Source: JBHHUI01 sp965248775 (GTDB taxonomy: Bacteria > Chloroflexota > Anaerolineae > Anaerolineales > JBHHUI01). From it: DNA of 64,000 bases. A program made the position numbers and the translations under genes. Positions 1-8,953 of this stretch are shown here, piece by piece. Numbering within the stretch: the first letter of the stretch is position 1; each line of letters starts with the position of its first letter. The DNA lies in contig OZ252150.1 in assembly GCA_965248775.1 (NCBI GenBank), positions 2,914,001-2,978,000 on the forward strand, written 5' to 3'. Under the pieces are notes generated by a model. It did no database searches. It had not been told where the DNA came from and worked only from the letters and a program-made list of their open reading frames with translations.

Positions 1-914
1 GGCGCGGCCATTGGTTCTACGGCAAGAATGCGGGTACTCTTGCCATTGGTCAGGTTCTGGTGGATAAAGGGGAAACTGAACCCGGCAAAGTTACTCCCGC
101 CGCCAATGCATCCAATGACAATATCGGGGTACTCACCAGCCATCTCGAATTGCTTCAACGCCTCCAACCCAATGACCGTCTGATGCATCAGTACCGGCCC
201 CAATACTGAACCTATTGTATATTTAAATTTCCCACCACTCGTTGCCGCCGCCTCAACAGCCTCCGAGATTGCAATACCCAAGGAACCCGGGCTATCCGGA
301 TCATCCGCCAATAGTTTTCGGCCGTACTCCGTTTTATCGGAGGGACTCGGAGTAACGCTGGCGCCATATCCTTCCATGACAATGCGACGATACGGTTTCT
401 GGTTGTAGCTGACATTCACCATGTATATATGGCATTCCAGGTCGAAAAAGCTACATGCCATGGCGACCGCACTGCCCCATTGTCCGGCGCCGGTCTCGGT
501 GATGAAGCCGGTAACGCCCTCCTCCTTTGCATAGAAAGCCTGGGCAACGGCTGTGTTCGGTTTGTGCGAGCCAACCGGTGAAACGCCTTCATATTTGTAA
601 TAGATATGCGCGGGTGTATCGAGCGCCTTTTCGAGCCGCTTTGCTCGAATGAGTGGTGTCGGCCGCCAGAGACGATAAACGTCTCTCACCGGTTCGGGAA
701 TCTCGACCCAGCGGTCGGTGCTCATTGCTTCCCCGATGAAGCGCAAGGGGAAGAGGACAGAGAGAAACTCCGGCGTGACTGGTTCCTGCGTTCCCGGATG
801 GAGAACAGCATTCCAGGCGGTCTCCGCGGGATTGACCGGGAAGTCGGCATTGATGTTGTACCAGGCCTCGGGCATGTCTTTCTCGGACAGGATAAACTTC
901 GTATCAGCGCTCAT
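1..914 (-). CDS. trpB2: Tryptophan synthase beta chain 2 (TrpB2-type), 3' end outside the window
   Basis: This PLP enzyme condenses indole with serine to make tryptophan. About 304 codons are visible; the C-terminus lies beyond base 1. The PLP lysine lies in GSHKPNTA, followed by ETGAGQWG and the phosphate-binding GGGSNF; these forms are typical of TrpB2 rather than TrpB1 (family knowledge). The ATG at 912-914 is preceded by a perfect AGGAGG four bases upstream. The gene has its own promoter and a leader that resembles a tryptophan T-box, so it is probably controlled by uncharged tRNA-Trp rather than by the upstream kynureninase operon. No trpA is visible, which fits TrpB2 enzymes that salvage indole on their own. 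Confidence 0.9.
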   Translation of the reverse strand, partial: MSADTKFILSEKDMPEAWYNINADFPVNPAETAWNAVLHPGTQEPVTPEFLSVLFPLRFIGEAMSTDRWVEIPEPVRDVYRLWRPTPLIRAKRLEKALDTPAHIYYKYEGVSPVGSHKPNTAVAQAFYAKEEGVTGFITETGAGQWGSAVAMACSFFDLECHIYMVNVSYNQKPYRRIVMEGYGASVTPSPSDKTEYGRKLLADDPDSPGSLGIAISEAVEAAATSGGKFKYTIGSVLGPVLMHQTVIGLEALKQFEMAGEYPDIVIGCIGGGSNFAGFSFPFIHQNLTNGKSTRILAVEPMAA

Positions 915-1251
915 TTAATCCTCCTTGATAAGGTGGCCCGCAGGCCGTTAGTAAAGGGGCAAAACCCTCAAAATTCCTGCTCCCATTTCATATTGCAAAC
1001 AGGCGCAGCATCACGGAATTTTGCTCTTCGGGTCGGGTTTTGCTACATTCTAAATCCCACGTAGCGAGCTACGGGGTATTCTGCTTCACAGAATAAAATA
1101 AGCCCCCGTGTCATGCACAAGGGCCAGCTTCACTTCAAAGCTCCATTCGATACTGTCGCCGCGAGATATACTCACCTATCAAACGCTCTCTGAGACTTCT
1201 ACACAGCATCTACTCTTCCTCTTCTCCGTTTGGTTATTCGATTGGCAATGT
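915..1251 (-). promoter_or_regulatory. Candidate tryptophan T-box leader of trpB2
   Basis: Read on the minus strand, the leader shows the landmarks of a T-box stem I in order: AGTA (1214-1211), an 8-bp helix GATGCTGT (1210-1203) with ACAGTATC (1156-1149), the AGAGAG bulge (1191-1186), a GGTG apical loop (1176-1173), then GAA (1148-1146) followed directly by TGG (1145-1143) as specifier. TGG is the Trp codon, matching the downstream gene. The lower part holds a long imperfect hairpin (CAAAACCC at 1042-1035 with GGGTTTTG at 967-960) and a GGCC-TGCG-GGCC hairpin just before the Shine-Dalgarno. A canonical T-box bulge was not found; TGGGAT near 1059 is the best candidate, so the switching part is uncertain. 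Control may be at translation. Confidence 0.62.
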
Positions 1252-1257
1252 AGCCTC

Positions 1258-1286
1258 AATATACTCAGATCAGGAAGGTGAGTCAA
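1258..1286 (-). promoter_or_regulatory. Sigma-70-type promoter of the trpB2 leader
   Basis: On the minus strand TTGACT (1286-1281) is followed after exactly 17 bases by TATATT (1263-1258). Transcription would start near 1251, just before the T-box-like stem I. Confidence 0.6.
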
Positions 1287-1492
1287 CAGATTTCAGACGT
1301 GTTGATGTGTCAGGCACCTTGCGATGATTCGTGCTCTAGCCGTTCACCTTCGATTTGCCCGGCATATACCTCCCTACATCCTAAGCCGGAAGCGCTGAAT
1401 TTTTCCAGTCGCTGTTTTTGGTAATTCTTCAACAAACTCCACCCAACGTGGCCGCTTATAATCTGCCATCTTTTCCCGGCAATATGAAATAA

Positions 1493-2971
1493 CTCGAGTG
1501 TTGTGATTTGAGTGAAAAGGCTCAAGCAGCCAAAGAGTAAGCCTGCTTGGCGAATAAGTACGAGAAGACTTGTTGCTCGTCAGTACCGTCAGACAGAGAG
1601 CCGTGAGCCTGCAAGATCAATGCTTCGATTAGCTGCTGGCTTTGTTGGCGAATAACCTGCCCGATGGATTGGATGGGCGCGCAGACCTTGTCACGACGCG
1701 ATGTGGGCAAACAGTGCAGGTGCAGGAACGAATAGGCCACGAAGACCAGTGACCAGTGCTTATGAATGGCGGCGGCCGAGCGCATGCGATATTCGTGGAG
1801 CCCCAGGTTCTGTTTGGCGTCTTGATAAAAGGTCTCAATCGGCCAACGGAGCAGATAGGTTGCGATGATCTTCTTGGCATCCCAACTGAGATGGCTGCTG
1901 ACCAGCACGGCATAGGTGCCGGTTAAATCAGGCTTGGCAAAGCTGATGACCAGCCGTACCTTCCCCAAAGTCGGGATGCGTACATTCTTGCTGAAGCAGT
2001 AGTAGGTCTGCTCGCCCACTTGCATCGGTTTGAAAGCGGAAGGTGGGATAAGCGGCACTAGGTCCTGCACCTTGATGTGCGGACCATCAAAGCGCATGCG
2101 TTCGCCGGAAGCATCCTGGAGCACAAAGCTGTTGGTGATAAGGTTGCGGTTGTTTTTCAGCAGGCTGATCCAGTGCTTGCCATGCGCACTGAGAACTTCG
2201 AGCAATTCGGGTGCCAGGTACCAGGCGTCGAACAGCACCGTTTCAAAGGGCAAATCGTGCGCCAGCGCCGCCTTGACCAGTTCAGCCGCCAGCGAAATCT
2301 TGGTCTGAAAAGATTCGTCCAGAGCCCGGAACTCTGGGTCGGCCAGCAAGGTGGGTGCGACTTGACGTTTGAAGCGATTACGCTCCTTCTTGGTTTTCGG
2401 GATCGTAGCGTCGGGCAACAGTTTCTTGACGAACGCTTCCCAGTCGGTGACTTCTTCGTAGCGCCGGTACAGTCGCCAGTCGGCCGGAAAGCGAACCGCG
2501 CCGCTGATGTAGTGGCCGGTGACCAGATTGTGCGCTAGCGGATACATGTGGTTGCCGTGGTTGTAATGTTGGTCAATGTATTCGAACAGACTGCCGACGT
2601 GCTCGCACAAAGTATCATCGATGGCCAGCATCGATTTGCGGGCGCCCTGGCGCTGGCGCTTGGTTTGCTGGAATAAGTATGCAATGCGTTCCTGGTTCAG
2701 TTCCGCGGCATCCCAGTTCGCTTCCGACAAGAAGCGCGACAGGTTGGTCTTGTCAGCGCTATCCAACAGGCAGCGCGTCATGTTCGCCATCGACTTGTTC
2801 TTCAACACAATCAGTCCGGTTAGATAATTCTCGAAATGCCGGAACTGACAGCGGTTTTCAAACACCCCGCGAAAGCTGGCGCTGTGCTCTGATACGATGG
2901 GAGCCGGTTTTACGATGGGAAGTTGCATCTGCCGAATATGCCCTAAGATCACTCAAATCACAACACTCGAG
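1493..2971 (-). mobile_element. IS701-like insertion sequence with 22-bp perfect inverted repeats
   Basis: Perfect 22-base terminal inverted repeats lie at 1493-1514 and 2950-2971 (outer bases CTCGAGTGTTGTG). They are flanked by direct repeats AAATAA at 1487-1492 and 2972-2977. The element carries one transposase and interrupts the CoA-ligase gene. The perfect repeats and intact transposase suggest a recent insertion. Confidence 0.9.
1522..2952 (-). CDS. DDE transposase, IS701/IS4-like
   Basis: The 476-residue protein has the N-terminal block HFENYLTGLIVLKNKSMANM and the first catalytic aspartate in LAIDDTLCEHVG. A second lies in TVLFDAWYLAPELL and the glutamate region in LLRWPIETFYQDAKQNLGLHEYR. 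This is the usual layout of IS701-type enzymes. It fills the element between the inverted repeats and looks intact. The first ATG at 2952 lies inside the right inverted repeat; the methionine eight codons later is an alternative start. Confidence 0.85.
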   Translation of the reverse strand: MILGHIRQMQLPIVKPAPIVSEHSASFRGVFENRCQFRHFENYLTGLIVLKNKSMANMTRCLLDSADKTNLSRFLSEANWDAAELNQERIAYLFQQTKRQRQGARKSMLAIDDTLCEHVGSLFEYIDQHYNHGNHMYPLAHNLVTGHYISGAVRFPADWRLYRRYEEVTDWEAFVKKLLPDATIPKTKKERNRFKRQVAPTLLADPEFRALDESFQTKISLAAELVKAALAHDLPFETVLFDAWYLAPELLEVLSAHGKHWISLLKNNRNLITNSFVLQDASGERMRFDGPHIKVQDLVPLIPPSAFKPMQVGEQTYYCFSKNVRIPTLGKVRLVISFAKPDLTGTYAVLVSSHLSWDAKKIIATYLLRWPIETFYQDAKQNLGLHEYRMRSAAAIHKHWSLVFVAYSFLHLHCLPTSRRDKVCAPIQSIGQVIRQQSQQLIEALILQAHGSLSDGTDEQQVFSYLFAKQAYSLAA

Positions 2972-4392
2972 AAATAAGCTGCTTTTCCAACTCTGGTGAA
3001 CCACCGAAGCCCTCGTTCAATACAACATAAGCATGTGGTTTGATTAGATTGGATTGATCCTCACGTCCAACTACTGCGCATTCAAGCACCGCTTCGTGGC
3101 CGAAGCGGTGCTCTCCACTTCGACAGGCGACACCCAGATACCACCTACCTTCAACATGTCGTCCGAGCGCCCGGCATGCCAGTAATAACCATCCTCGTCT
3201 ATATAATATTTATCGCCTGTAAACATCCATTCGCCCCGGAAAGTCTGCTGGCTCTTTTCATACTGATGCAGATAAAAGAGCGTCGCCGATTCACCCTTTA
3301 CCAACAGGGTGCCGATCTCTCCCTGCGGCACGTCGTTATCCATCTCATCTAGAATTTGGACTTCATAGCCGTCAAACGGTTTGCCGCTACTCCCCGGTCG
3401 GATATCGCCCGGTCGGTTTGAGAGGAAGATGTGAAAGTTCTCGGTCGAACCGATTCCGTCGATCGTATCGATTCCTGTTTTCTCCTTCCAGGCATGCCAA
3501 AACGGGGCTGGCAGGGATTCGCCTGCTGAGACACACAAACGCAACGAAGAAATGTTGTAATCGCCGAAGCTTGGCTGCGCCAGTGAGGCTGCATAGCCTG
3601 TTGGCGCATTGTAGAGAATCGTGGGCTGATAACGATCGATCTGTTCTAGCACATTGGTAGCGATGCGAGGCGTACCGGCATAGAGAACCACACTCGCGCC
3701 CTCATACCAGGGGAAGATCAGATTGCCTCCCATGCCGAAGGTGAAGAATAGTTTCGCGACGCCTAATGTACGGTCATTCTCGTTAATCCCGAGAACGTCT
3801 GATCCCCAATTCTGGGAAGTGAGCGGGTAATCTTTGTGCGCATGCAGAATGCCTTTCGGATCGCCGGTGGTTCCGCTGGAGTAATTGAGGGAGCAGAAAT
3901 CATCCCGGTGCGTTGCCGCTGCCTCCAATTCTGTCGCTTCGTCTTCAATCCAGGATTCGTATTGCAGATCGCCCTCCTGTCCGCCCTGACCAATTACAAC
4001 TATCTGTTCGAGATAAGGATGGTTGGTACGAATTTCATCAATTTTCGAGAAGAGCGCTGCGTGTACGATGACAACCCGAGCGCGACTATCGCGCAGCATG
4101 TAATCATATTCGCGCGCTGTGAGCAGCGTATTCATTCCGATTGCAATCGCGCCGAAGAATGACGTCACCCAGGCGGGCCCATCGAGAGCCAAAATTCCAA
4201 CGAAGTCGCCATGCCGCACGCCGAGTTTTCGCAAAGCATTGCCAACCTGGTTGGCTTCGGCTGCGACCTCGCCAAATGTCATACTGCGTTCGTCGCTGTA
4301 AAGAGCGACCTTATTAGTTCGACTTGCGAGGTTGCGTTCGAGGATATCGACGGCGTTGTAATGAAGTGGCAGATCTGCGGCTTTCAATGCGG

Positions 4393-5583
4393 TCATGTTA
4401 GTTTCTCCTTAGAACTGCGATTGCTCCACCACGCCTTGGGGGCCAGCCGGGCTCCGTAACCTAGCCAGATATCCAGCTTGAGTACGAGCTTGCGCAAGCG
4501 CGTACCTGCCAGCCAGCGGCCGATACGGAACATCCGTTTTGAATAGTCTTTGTTGTATGGACATATGCGAATACAGATCGAACAATCGCTATTCTGATTT
4601 GCCCAGAAGCCAAAACATTTTTCGGCGTTGACACTCCATTTGCGTACGCCGATGATATTCGATTGGTTATAGATCTCTTCGGTCGGGATCGTTACCGAAA
4701 TCGCCTTTGGCGGACAAGCATTTGCGCAGCGTTGGCAGATTTCGCAAAACTCATTCACACCAAAGCGAAGCGGTCGATCATACGCCAGTGGCAGATCAGT
4801 GAATATCTTACCCAGTCGCACGCGCGGGCCGAACTCTTTCGTGATCAACAGTCCGTGGCGACCATACTCTCCGAGCCCAGCTTTGATTGCAAATGGAATC
4901 GCCAACGCGCTATCGTTGAGGCTTGCCACGGCTTTATAACCCAGATTGCGAATGTATTGCGCCAGCGAAAGCAGCACGAGCGCATATTTGGAATAGCCGA
5001 GACCCGTTGCCGTTCCGCTCAGAGCAGAGGGCACCGTACGTAACAAATCATGATCCATCGCCTGCGCGATAACAATAACATTGGATAGATCACCGGGCAA
5101 ATCGTTGGGTTTTCCGTCCTTTGTTTGCGCGCTGTACTTCTGCGTATAAATCCAGCGTTCATCATAGTTCGTGATGCCAACCAGATCGGCACCAAACACC
5201 TTCGCGATGTGTTTGATCTCAGCGCTCATTTCCAGCGGCGAGCCGATGGGAAGTTTTTCCTGCGGTCCAGCCCTTTGGAGAGTGAACTCGTCCAGAAAGC
5301 CCTCGCGGCGATCCTCCCCTTCTTTCAATTCCGCGAAAACATCGGTGACATGCCAGGCCGCATTGCGGAAGGCATAGTCTTTCTGCGTGAAGCCATCCGT
5401 TTGGCGCCAATGGTTGAGCGGTTTGCGGTAGGCCTCATAGAAAATCTCCGACTTGCGGGAGCGCACGCGTTCATCCCAGAACGAGCGACTGAATATTTCA
5501 TCGCGCTGGCTGAAGCGTTGAAAACCTTCGAGCACTTCGAAGCCCGCTTCGTGATCAGTTACGTCTGGTGTGGACTCGGACAC
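4393..5583 (-). CDS. Soluble reductive-dehalogenase-like corrinoid and 4Fe-4S protein
   Basis: The 396-residue protein resembles the catalytic subunit of reductive dehalogenases (RdhA) and, more distantly, QueG. The cobalamin-domain signature GLGEYGRHGLLITKEFGPRV lies at about 237-254. Two FeS motifs follow: C280-C283-C286-C290P, and C323-FW then C334-C337-C341P. The N-terminus has no twin-arginine signal or membrane segment, so unlike respiratory RdhA it should be cytoplasmic. It starts with GTG, overlapping the acyl-CoA dehydrogenase stop by one base, and its stop overlaps the CoA-ligase start by four. Its place between these genes suggests reductive chemistry on an aromatic acid or its CoA ester, either dehalogenation or another corrinoid-dependent reduction. 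The substrate is unknown. Confidence 0.8.
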   Translation of the reverse strand: MSESTPDVTDHEAGFEVLEGFQRFSQRDEIFSRSFWDERVRSRKSEIFYEAYRKPLNHWRQTDGFTQKDYAFRNAAWHVTDVFAELKEGEDRREGFLDEFTLQRAGPQEKLPIGSPLEMSAEIKHIAKVFGADLVGITNYDERWIYTQKYSAQTKDGKPNDLPGDLSNVIVIAQAMDHDLLRTVPSALSGTATGLGYSKYALVLLSLAQYIRNLGYKAVASLNDSALAIPFAIKAGLGEYGRHGLLITKEFGPRVRLGKIFTDLPLAYDRPLRFGVNEFCEICQRCANACPPKAISVTIPTEEIYNQSNIIGVRKWSVNAEKCFGFWANQNSDCSICIRICPYNKDYSKRMFRIGRWLAGTRLRKLVLKLDIWLGYGARLAPKAWWSNRSSKEKLT

Positions 5584-6731
5584 TATTCTTTTCCGATTAC
5601 ATCGCGCGCGACGACGATGCGCTGAATGTGGGCTGTACCCTCGTAGATTTGTAGCCCTTTGATATCGCGATAGTAACGCTCGACCGGATATTCATTGGAA
5701 TAGCCGCGCCCGCCATGAATGAGCACGGCTTTGTCGGCGGCCCGCAGAGCAGCTTCCGTTGCGAACAACTTCGCAATGGAAGTTTCACGGCGTGTCGGCA
5801 AGTCTTGATCTTTGAGCCAGGCTGCGCGGTAAACCAACATCCGGGAGGCCTCCACATCTGCAGCCATATCAGCAATATCGGACTGGATCATCTCGAAGTC
5901 GCCAATGCGTTGTCCAAACTGGCGTCGATTGCGGGCGAAATCCACGCTGGCATCCAGACAAGCCTGCCCAACCCCTAACGCGCCGGCTGCGACACCCAGC
6001 CGACCAAAATCCAGCGCAGACATGGCGATTTTGAAACCATTTCCGCTCTCGCTCAACATAGCGCTCGCGGGCACGCGGCACTCTTCAATATTGATATGCA
6101 CATGATCGGAGGCGCGATGACCCAATTCCTGGCCAGGCATTGGCTCGCGGTTGAAACCGGGGGTATCAGTCGGGATGATGAACGCGATCAGACCTTTGTG
6201 TCGTTTCTCCGGCTCGACGGAGGCAAATACGATGGCCAGGTCTGCAATACCACCATTCGTGATCCAGATTTTCTCCCCATTAAGAACGAATTCATCGCCA
6301 TCAGGGACAGCGCGTGTCTCGATACTGGCAGCGTCGGAACCGGCATTTGGCTCGGTTAGGCAGTAACAGCCGATCCATTCTCCACTGGCAAGGCGTGGTA
6401 GATACGACTGCTTTTGGACTGTACTTCCCCAATGCAGAATGCACTGCGAAACCAAGCTAGTATGCACAGTCATAAAGCCCCGTACGGAAGAATCGGCGCG
6501 GCCAAGCTCTTCATAAGCCAGGGTCAGCGAAACCGCATCCCACTCGCCACCTCCGAATTCCGCTGATAGGGGTCCGCCGAGCAGACCCAGAGCGCCCATG
6601 CGATGAATGAGTTCAAGGGGCATCTCACCCTTTTCATCCATCTCACGGGCGAGGGGAGCAACTTCATTCTGCGCAAAATTGCGAGCAAGAGATTGAATAG
6701 CTTGTTGTTCTTTAGTAAGAGAGAAGTCCAT
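5583..6731 (-). CDS. Acyl-CoA dehydrogenase
   Basis: This 382-residue FAD enzyme has the standard acyl-CoA dehydrogenase layout. It includes the FAD/substrate motif CYCLTEPNAGSDAAS near 125-140, WITNGG, the RRQFG helix, and the catalytic glutamate in the C-terminal YEGTAHIQRIVVARDV. It would oxidise an acyl-CoA at the alpha-beta bond and pass electrons to electron-transfer flavoprotein; no etf genes are in the window. It is inside the kynU operon, 65 bases after ridA-like and one base overlapping the RdhA-like gene. The substrate could be an alicyclic or ring-opened CoA ester (inference). Confidence 0.92.
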   Translation of the reverse strand: MDFSLTKEQQAIQSLARNFAQNEVAPLAREMDEKGEMPLELIHRMGALGLLGGPLSAEFGGGEWDAVSLTLAYEELGRADSSVRGFMTVHTSLVSQCILHWGSTVQKQSYLPRLASGEWIGCYCLTEPNAGSDAASIETRAVPDGDEFVLNGEKIWITNGGIADLAIVFASVEPEKRHKGLIAFIIPTDTPGFNREPMPGQELGHRASDHVHINIEECRVPASAMLSESGNGFKIAMSALDFGRLGVAAGALGVGQACLDASVDFARNRRQFGQRIGDFEMIQSDIADMAADVEASRMLVYRAAWLKDQDLPTRRETSIAKLFATEAALRAADKAVLIHGGRGYSNEYPVERYYRDIKGLQIYEGTAHIQRIVVARDVIGKE

Positions 6732-6796
6732 TACATTGCGTTCGGAGTATGTAGAGAGTCATCCCGCATTTTTAGAGATGCCTCCGGACTCGTATT

Positions 6797-7204
6797 TCAA
6801 ACGATCGCTACCCCCTCAATTTCAATCATGGCAGCATCATCCCAGAGCCGTTTGATTTCGACCAGTGTCATCACGGGAAAGTACCTTCCAAAAAATTCCC
6901 GATACACAGCCCCAATCTCGCGCGTGTTGTTTTTATAGGCATCTCGATCTGTGACGTAGATGTTGATTTTGACAATATCTTTGAGCTCGCCGCCGGCTGC
7001 CGAGAGCGCAGCTTGCAGATTGGAAATAGTTTGCCGGAATTGCGCAACCATATCCCCAGACCCGACGATATTGCCGTTTACGTCCTGCGCAGTCTGTCCC
7101 GCGAGGAAAACGGTCACACCCCCTTCTGCTCGTACGGCATGGCTATATCCGAAGGGCTTCGCGAGAGTTGGTGGGTTGAAGAGTGTATTTGATGAAGCTG
7201 GCAT
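6797..7204 (-). CDS. RidA family enamine/imine deaminase
   Basis: The 135-residue protein matches the Rid (YjgF/YER057c) family in length and fold motifs (FLAGQTAQDVNG, GGELKDIVKINIYVTD). The family's key arginine is kept in VEIKRLWDDAAMIEIEG. Rid proteins hydrolyse reactive enamines and imines to ketones and ammonia. In this operon it could remove the amino group after ring reduction of an anthranilate-derived CoA ester, which would leave an enamine. That role is inference; a general detoxifying role is the alternative. Confidence 0.88.
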   Translation of the reverse strand: MPASSNTLFNPPTLAKPFGYSHAVRAEGGVTVFLAGQTAQDVNGNIVGSGDMVAQFRQTISNLQAALSAAGGELKDIVKINIYVTDRDAYKNNTREIGAVYREFFGRYFPVMTLVEIKRLWDDAAMIEIEGVAIV

Positions 7205-7274
7205 AGTACATTATTGAGAATTAGAGACCGAGATTGATATATTGACTACATAATCTCCAGTCTCAAGTCCTCTT

Positions 7275-8063
7275 TTACCTCCCTGTGAATTCCGGTGTGT
7301 TCTTCTCGTTGAATGCTTTATAAAACGCGCGGTGATCGGCACCCATCATCATGAGCGCCTGGGCTTGTGCTTCTGATTCGAGGGCAGACGTAAGGTCCAT
7401 ATTCCATTCGTTATTGATCAGCTTCTTTGTCATGGAGATGGCAAAGCTTGGCCCTTGAGCAAGCCGTGTGGCAAGCTCGGAGGTGATGGGCATCAATTGC
7501 TCCGGCGGGACAACGCGATTTGCCAAACCGATTCGCTCGGCTGTCTCGGAACTGACATCGTCGCCGAGCATGAGTATTTCTGTCGCCCGACCCGTGCCGA
7601 TAATTTGCGGCAGCAGATAGGCTGCGCCCATGTCCGCACCGGTGAGTCCAACCCGTGTGAACAGGAACGCGAACTTAGAACGCTCGGACATGATGCGCAG
7701 ATCTGAAGCCAACGCGATGACTGCTCCCGCCCCGGCAGCGACGCCATTGATCGCCGCAATAATGGGCTTGTCCAGCATGCGCATATTGCGCACGACTGCG
7801 CCGGTCATGCGTGTGAAGTCGAGATGCGCGCGCATATCGGAATCGAGTAATGCACCAATGATCGTCTCAACATCACCGCCCGAGCAGAAGGCGCGCCCTT
7901 CACCTGTGAGCACAACAACCTTGACATCGTCAGCGCTGCGCAGATCGTAAAGCAGATCGCGGAACTGCGCGTACACGGCCAACGTGAGTGCGTTTAACAC
8001 ATCCGGGCGATTAAACGTAATGGTGGCGACGTGATCTTTTACTAAATAGTCAAAATCTGGCAT
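7275..8063 (-). CDS. Enoyl-CoA hydratase/isomerase (crotonase family)
   Basis: The 262-residue protein has the crotonase oxyanion-hole segments (GRAFCSGGDVE near 60-70; GVAAGAGAVIALASDLRI near 105-122). The active-site segment reads FTRVGLTGADMGAAYLLP. There the usual second glutamate position holds an acidic Asp-containing ADMG, as in a subgroup of ring-acting or isomerising crotonases. It should hydrate or isomerise an unsaturated CoA ester in the pathway of this operon. It lies 54 bases after the SDR gene. Confidence 0.88.
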   Translation of the reverse strand: MPDFDYLVKDHVATITFNRPDVLNALTLAVYAQFRDLLYDLRSADDVKVVVLTGEGRAFCSGGDVETIIGALLDSDMRAHLDFTRMTGAVVRNMRMLDKPIIAAINGVAAGAGAVIALASDLRIMSERSKFAFLFTRVGLTGADMGAAYLLPQIIGTGRATEILMLGDDVSSETAERIGLANRVVPPEQLMPITSELATRLAQGPSFAISMTKKLINNEWNMDLTSALESEAQAQALMMMGADHRAFYKAFNEKNTPEFTGR

Positions 8064-8117
8064 TGGTACTCCGTGTCGGGGAGCGTGGAGCGAATGTAAG
8101 GACTCACGCTACATGAA

Positions 8118-8900
8118 TTAGTACATAACTTGACCGCCATCCACATTGATGGCCTGTCCGGTGATACCTTTTGCAGATTCATCCGCCAACATCAGCGCAA
8201 CATGCGCGACTTCATCTGCTTCGATCAGGCGTTTCTGCGGACTGCTGCTCGCGAATGTTTTAAGTATGTCTGCTTGCGGGTGGCCGGAGCGATCGGCGAT
8301 CTTAGCGGCATTGCTGCTAGTCATCGGTGTATCTACATATCCGGGGCAAATGGCGTTCACGGTGATATTAGACTTTACGAATTCAATTGCGAGTGCTCGT
8401 GTCAACCCGAGTACGCCATGCTTCGAGGCCGTGTAGGCGGCGATATATGCGCCTCCTATCTTGGACGTAATCGAAGCGACGTTGATAATCCGTCCCCAGC
8501 CACGTTCCACCATTCCCGGTACGAAGGCCTTCGTCACACGATACACACCTTTCAGGTTCACATCCATCACCTGATCCCACAACTCATCGGGGTGGCCGAG
8601 GAACTTATGGCTGGGGGCGATGCCGGCATTGTTCACCAATATATCCACTGACCCTAGCTCGGATTCTACAGAAGCGACGAGCGCCGCCACCTGCGCATCA
8701 TTCGAGACATCGCACTGCGCTGCGTGCACGCGTGCGCCCAATGCGCTGATTTCTTCCGCGACCTGATCGAGCGCCTCGGCATGGCGCGCACAGACTGCGA
8801 CGGCGGCACCCGCCTCTACGTATGCCAATGCAATTGCGCGCCCGATGCCTTTACTGCCGCCTGTGATGACTGCAACCCGCCCCGCGAGTGAATCTGTCAT
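8118..8900 (-). CDS. Short-chain dehydrogenase/reductase (3-hydroxyacyl-CoA dehydrogenase-like)
   Basis: This 260-residue classical SDR has the nucleotide motif TGGSKGIGRAIA, NNAG, and the catalytic Ser-Tyr-Lys (INVASITSK, then YTASK). The C-terminal VDGGQVMY is typical. It probably oxidises a 3-hydroxyacyl-CoA or cyclic alcohol made by the neighbouring crotonase, using NAD(P). The family is broad, so the substrate is inferred only from context. Confidence 0.88.
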   Translation of the reverse strand: MTDSLAGRVAVITGGSKGIGRAIALAYVEAGAAVAVCARHAEALDQVAEEISALGARVHAAQCDVSNDAQVAALVASVESELGSVDILVNNAGIAPSHKFLGHPDELWDQVMDVNLKGVYRVTKAFVPGMVERGWGRIINVASITSKIGGAYIAAYTASKHGVLGLTRALAIEFVKSNITVNAICPGYVDTPMTSSNAAKIADRSGHPQADILKTFASSSPQKRLIEADEVAHVALMLADESAKGITGQAINVDGGQVMY

Positions 8901-8953
8901 TCTGCCTCCACTTGTATCAAAAGGTAGACAATCTCAATCAGTTGTTTCAATTT

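Larger units (their letters stand above)
1374..4396 (-). pseudogene. Benzoate-CoA ligase family acyl-CoA synthetase, split by an IS element and a frameshift
   Basis: The intact part (3071-4396, 441 codons) is an AMP-forming ligase: the P-loop YSSGTTGDPKG, then GSTENFHIFLSNRPG, FTGDKYYIDEDGYYWHAGRSDDMLKVGGIWVSP (in part). It would activate benzoate or an aminobenzoate to its CoA thioester. After VEVEST the frame slips near 3095-3110; the other frame continues HEAVLECAVVG..HAYVVLNEG up to 2978. There an IS (1493-2971) interrupts it. Removing the IS and one copy of the 6-base AAATAA duplication restores KQLISYCREKMADYKRPRWV and the expected catalytic C-terminus LPKTATGKIQRFRLRM, with a stop at 1374. 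The start overlaps the upstream reductase-like gene by ATGA. Both lesions remove the C-terminal lysine domain, so the product is probably inactive. Confidence 0.9.

Noticed and set aside
606..1064. A 152-codon plus-strand ORF
   Set aside because: It lies antisense to trpB2 and its leader and shows no domain or ribosome site.
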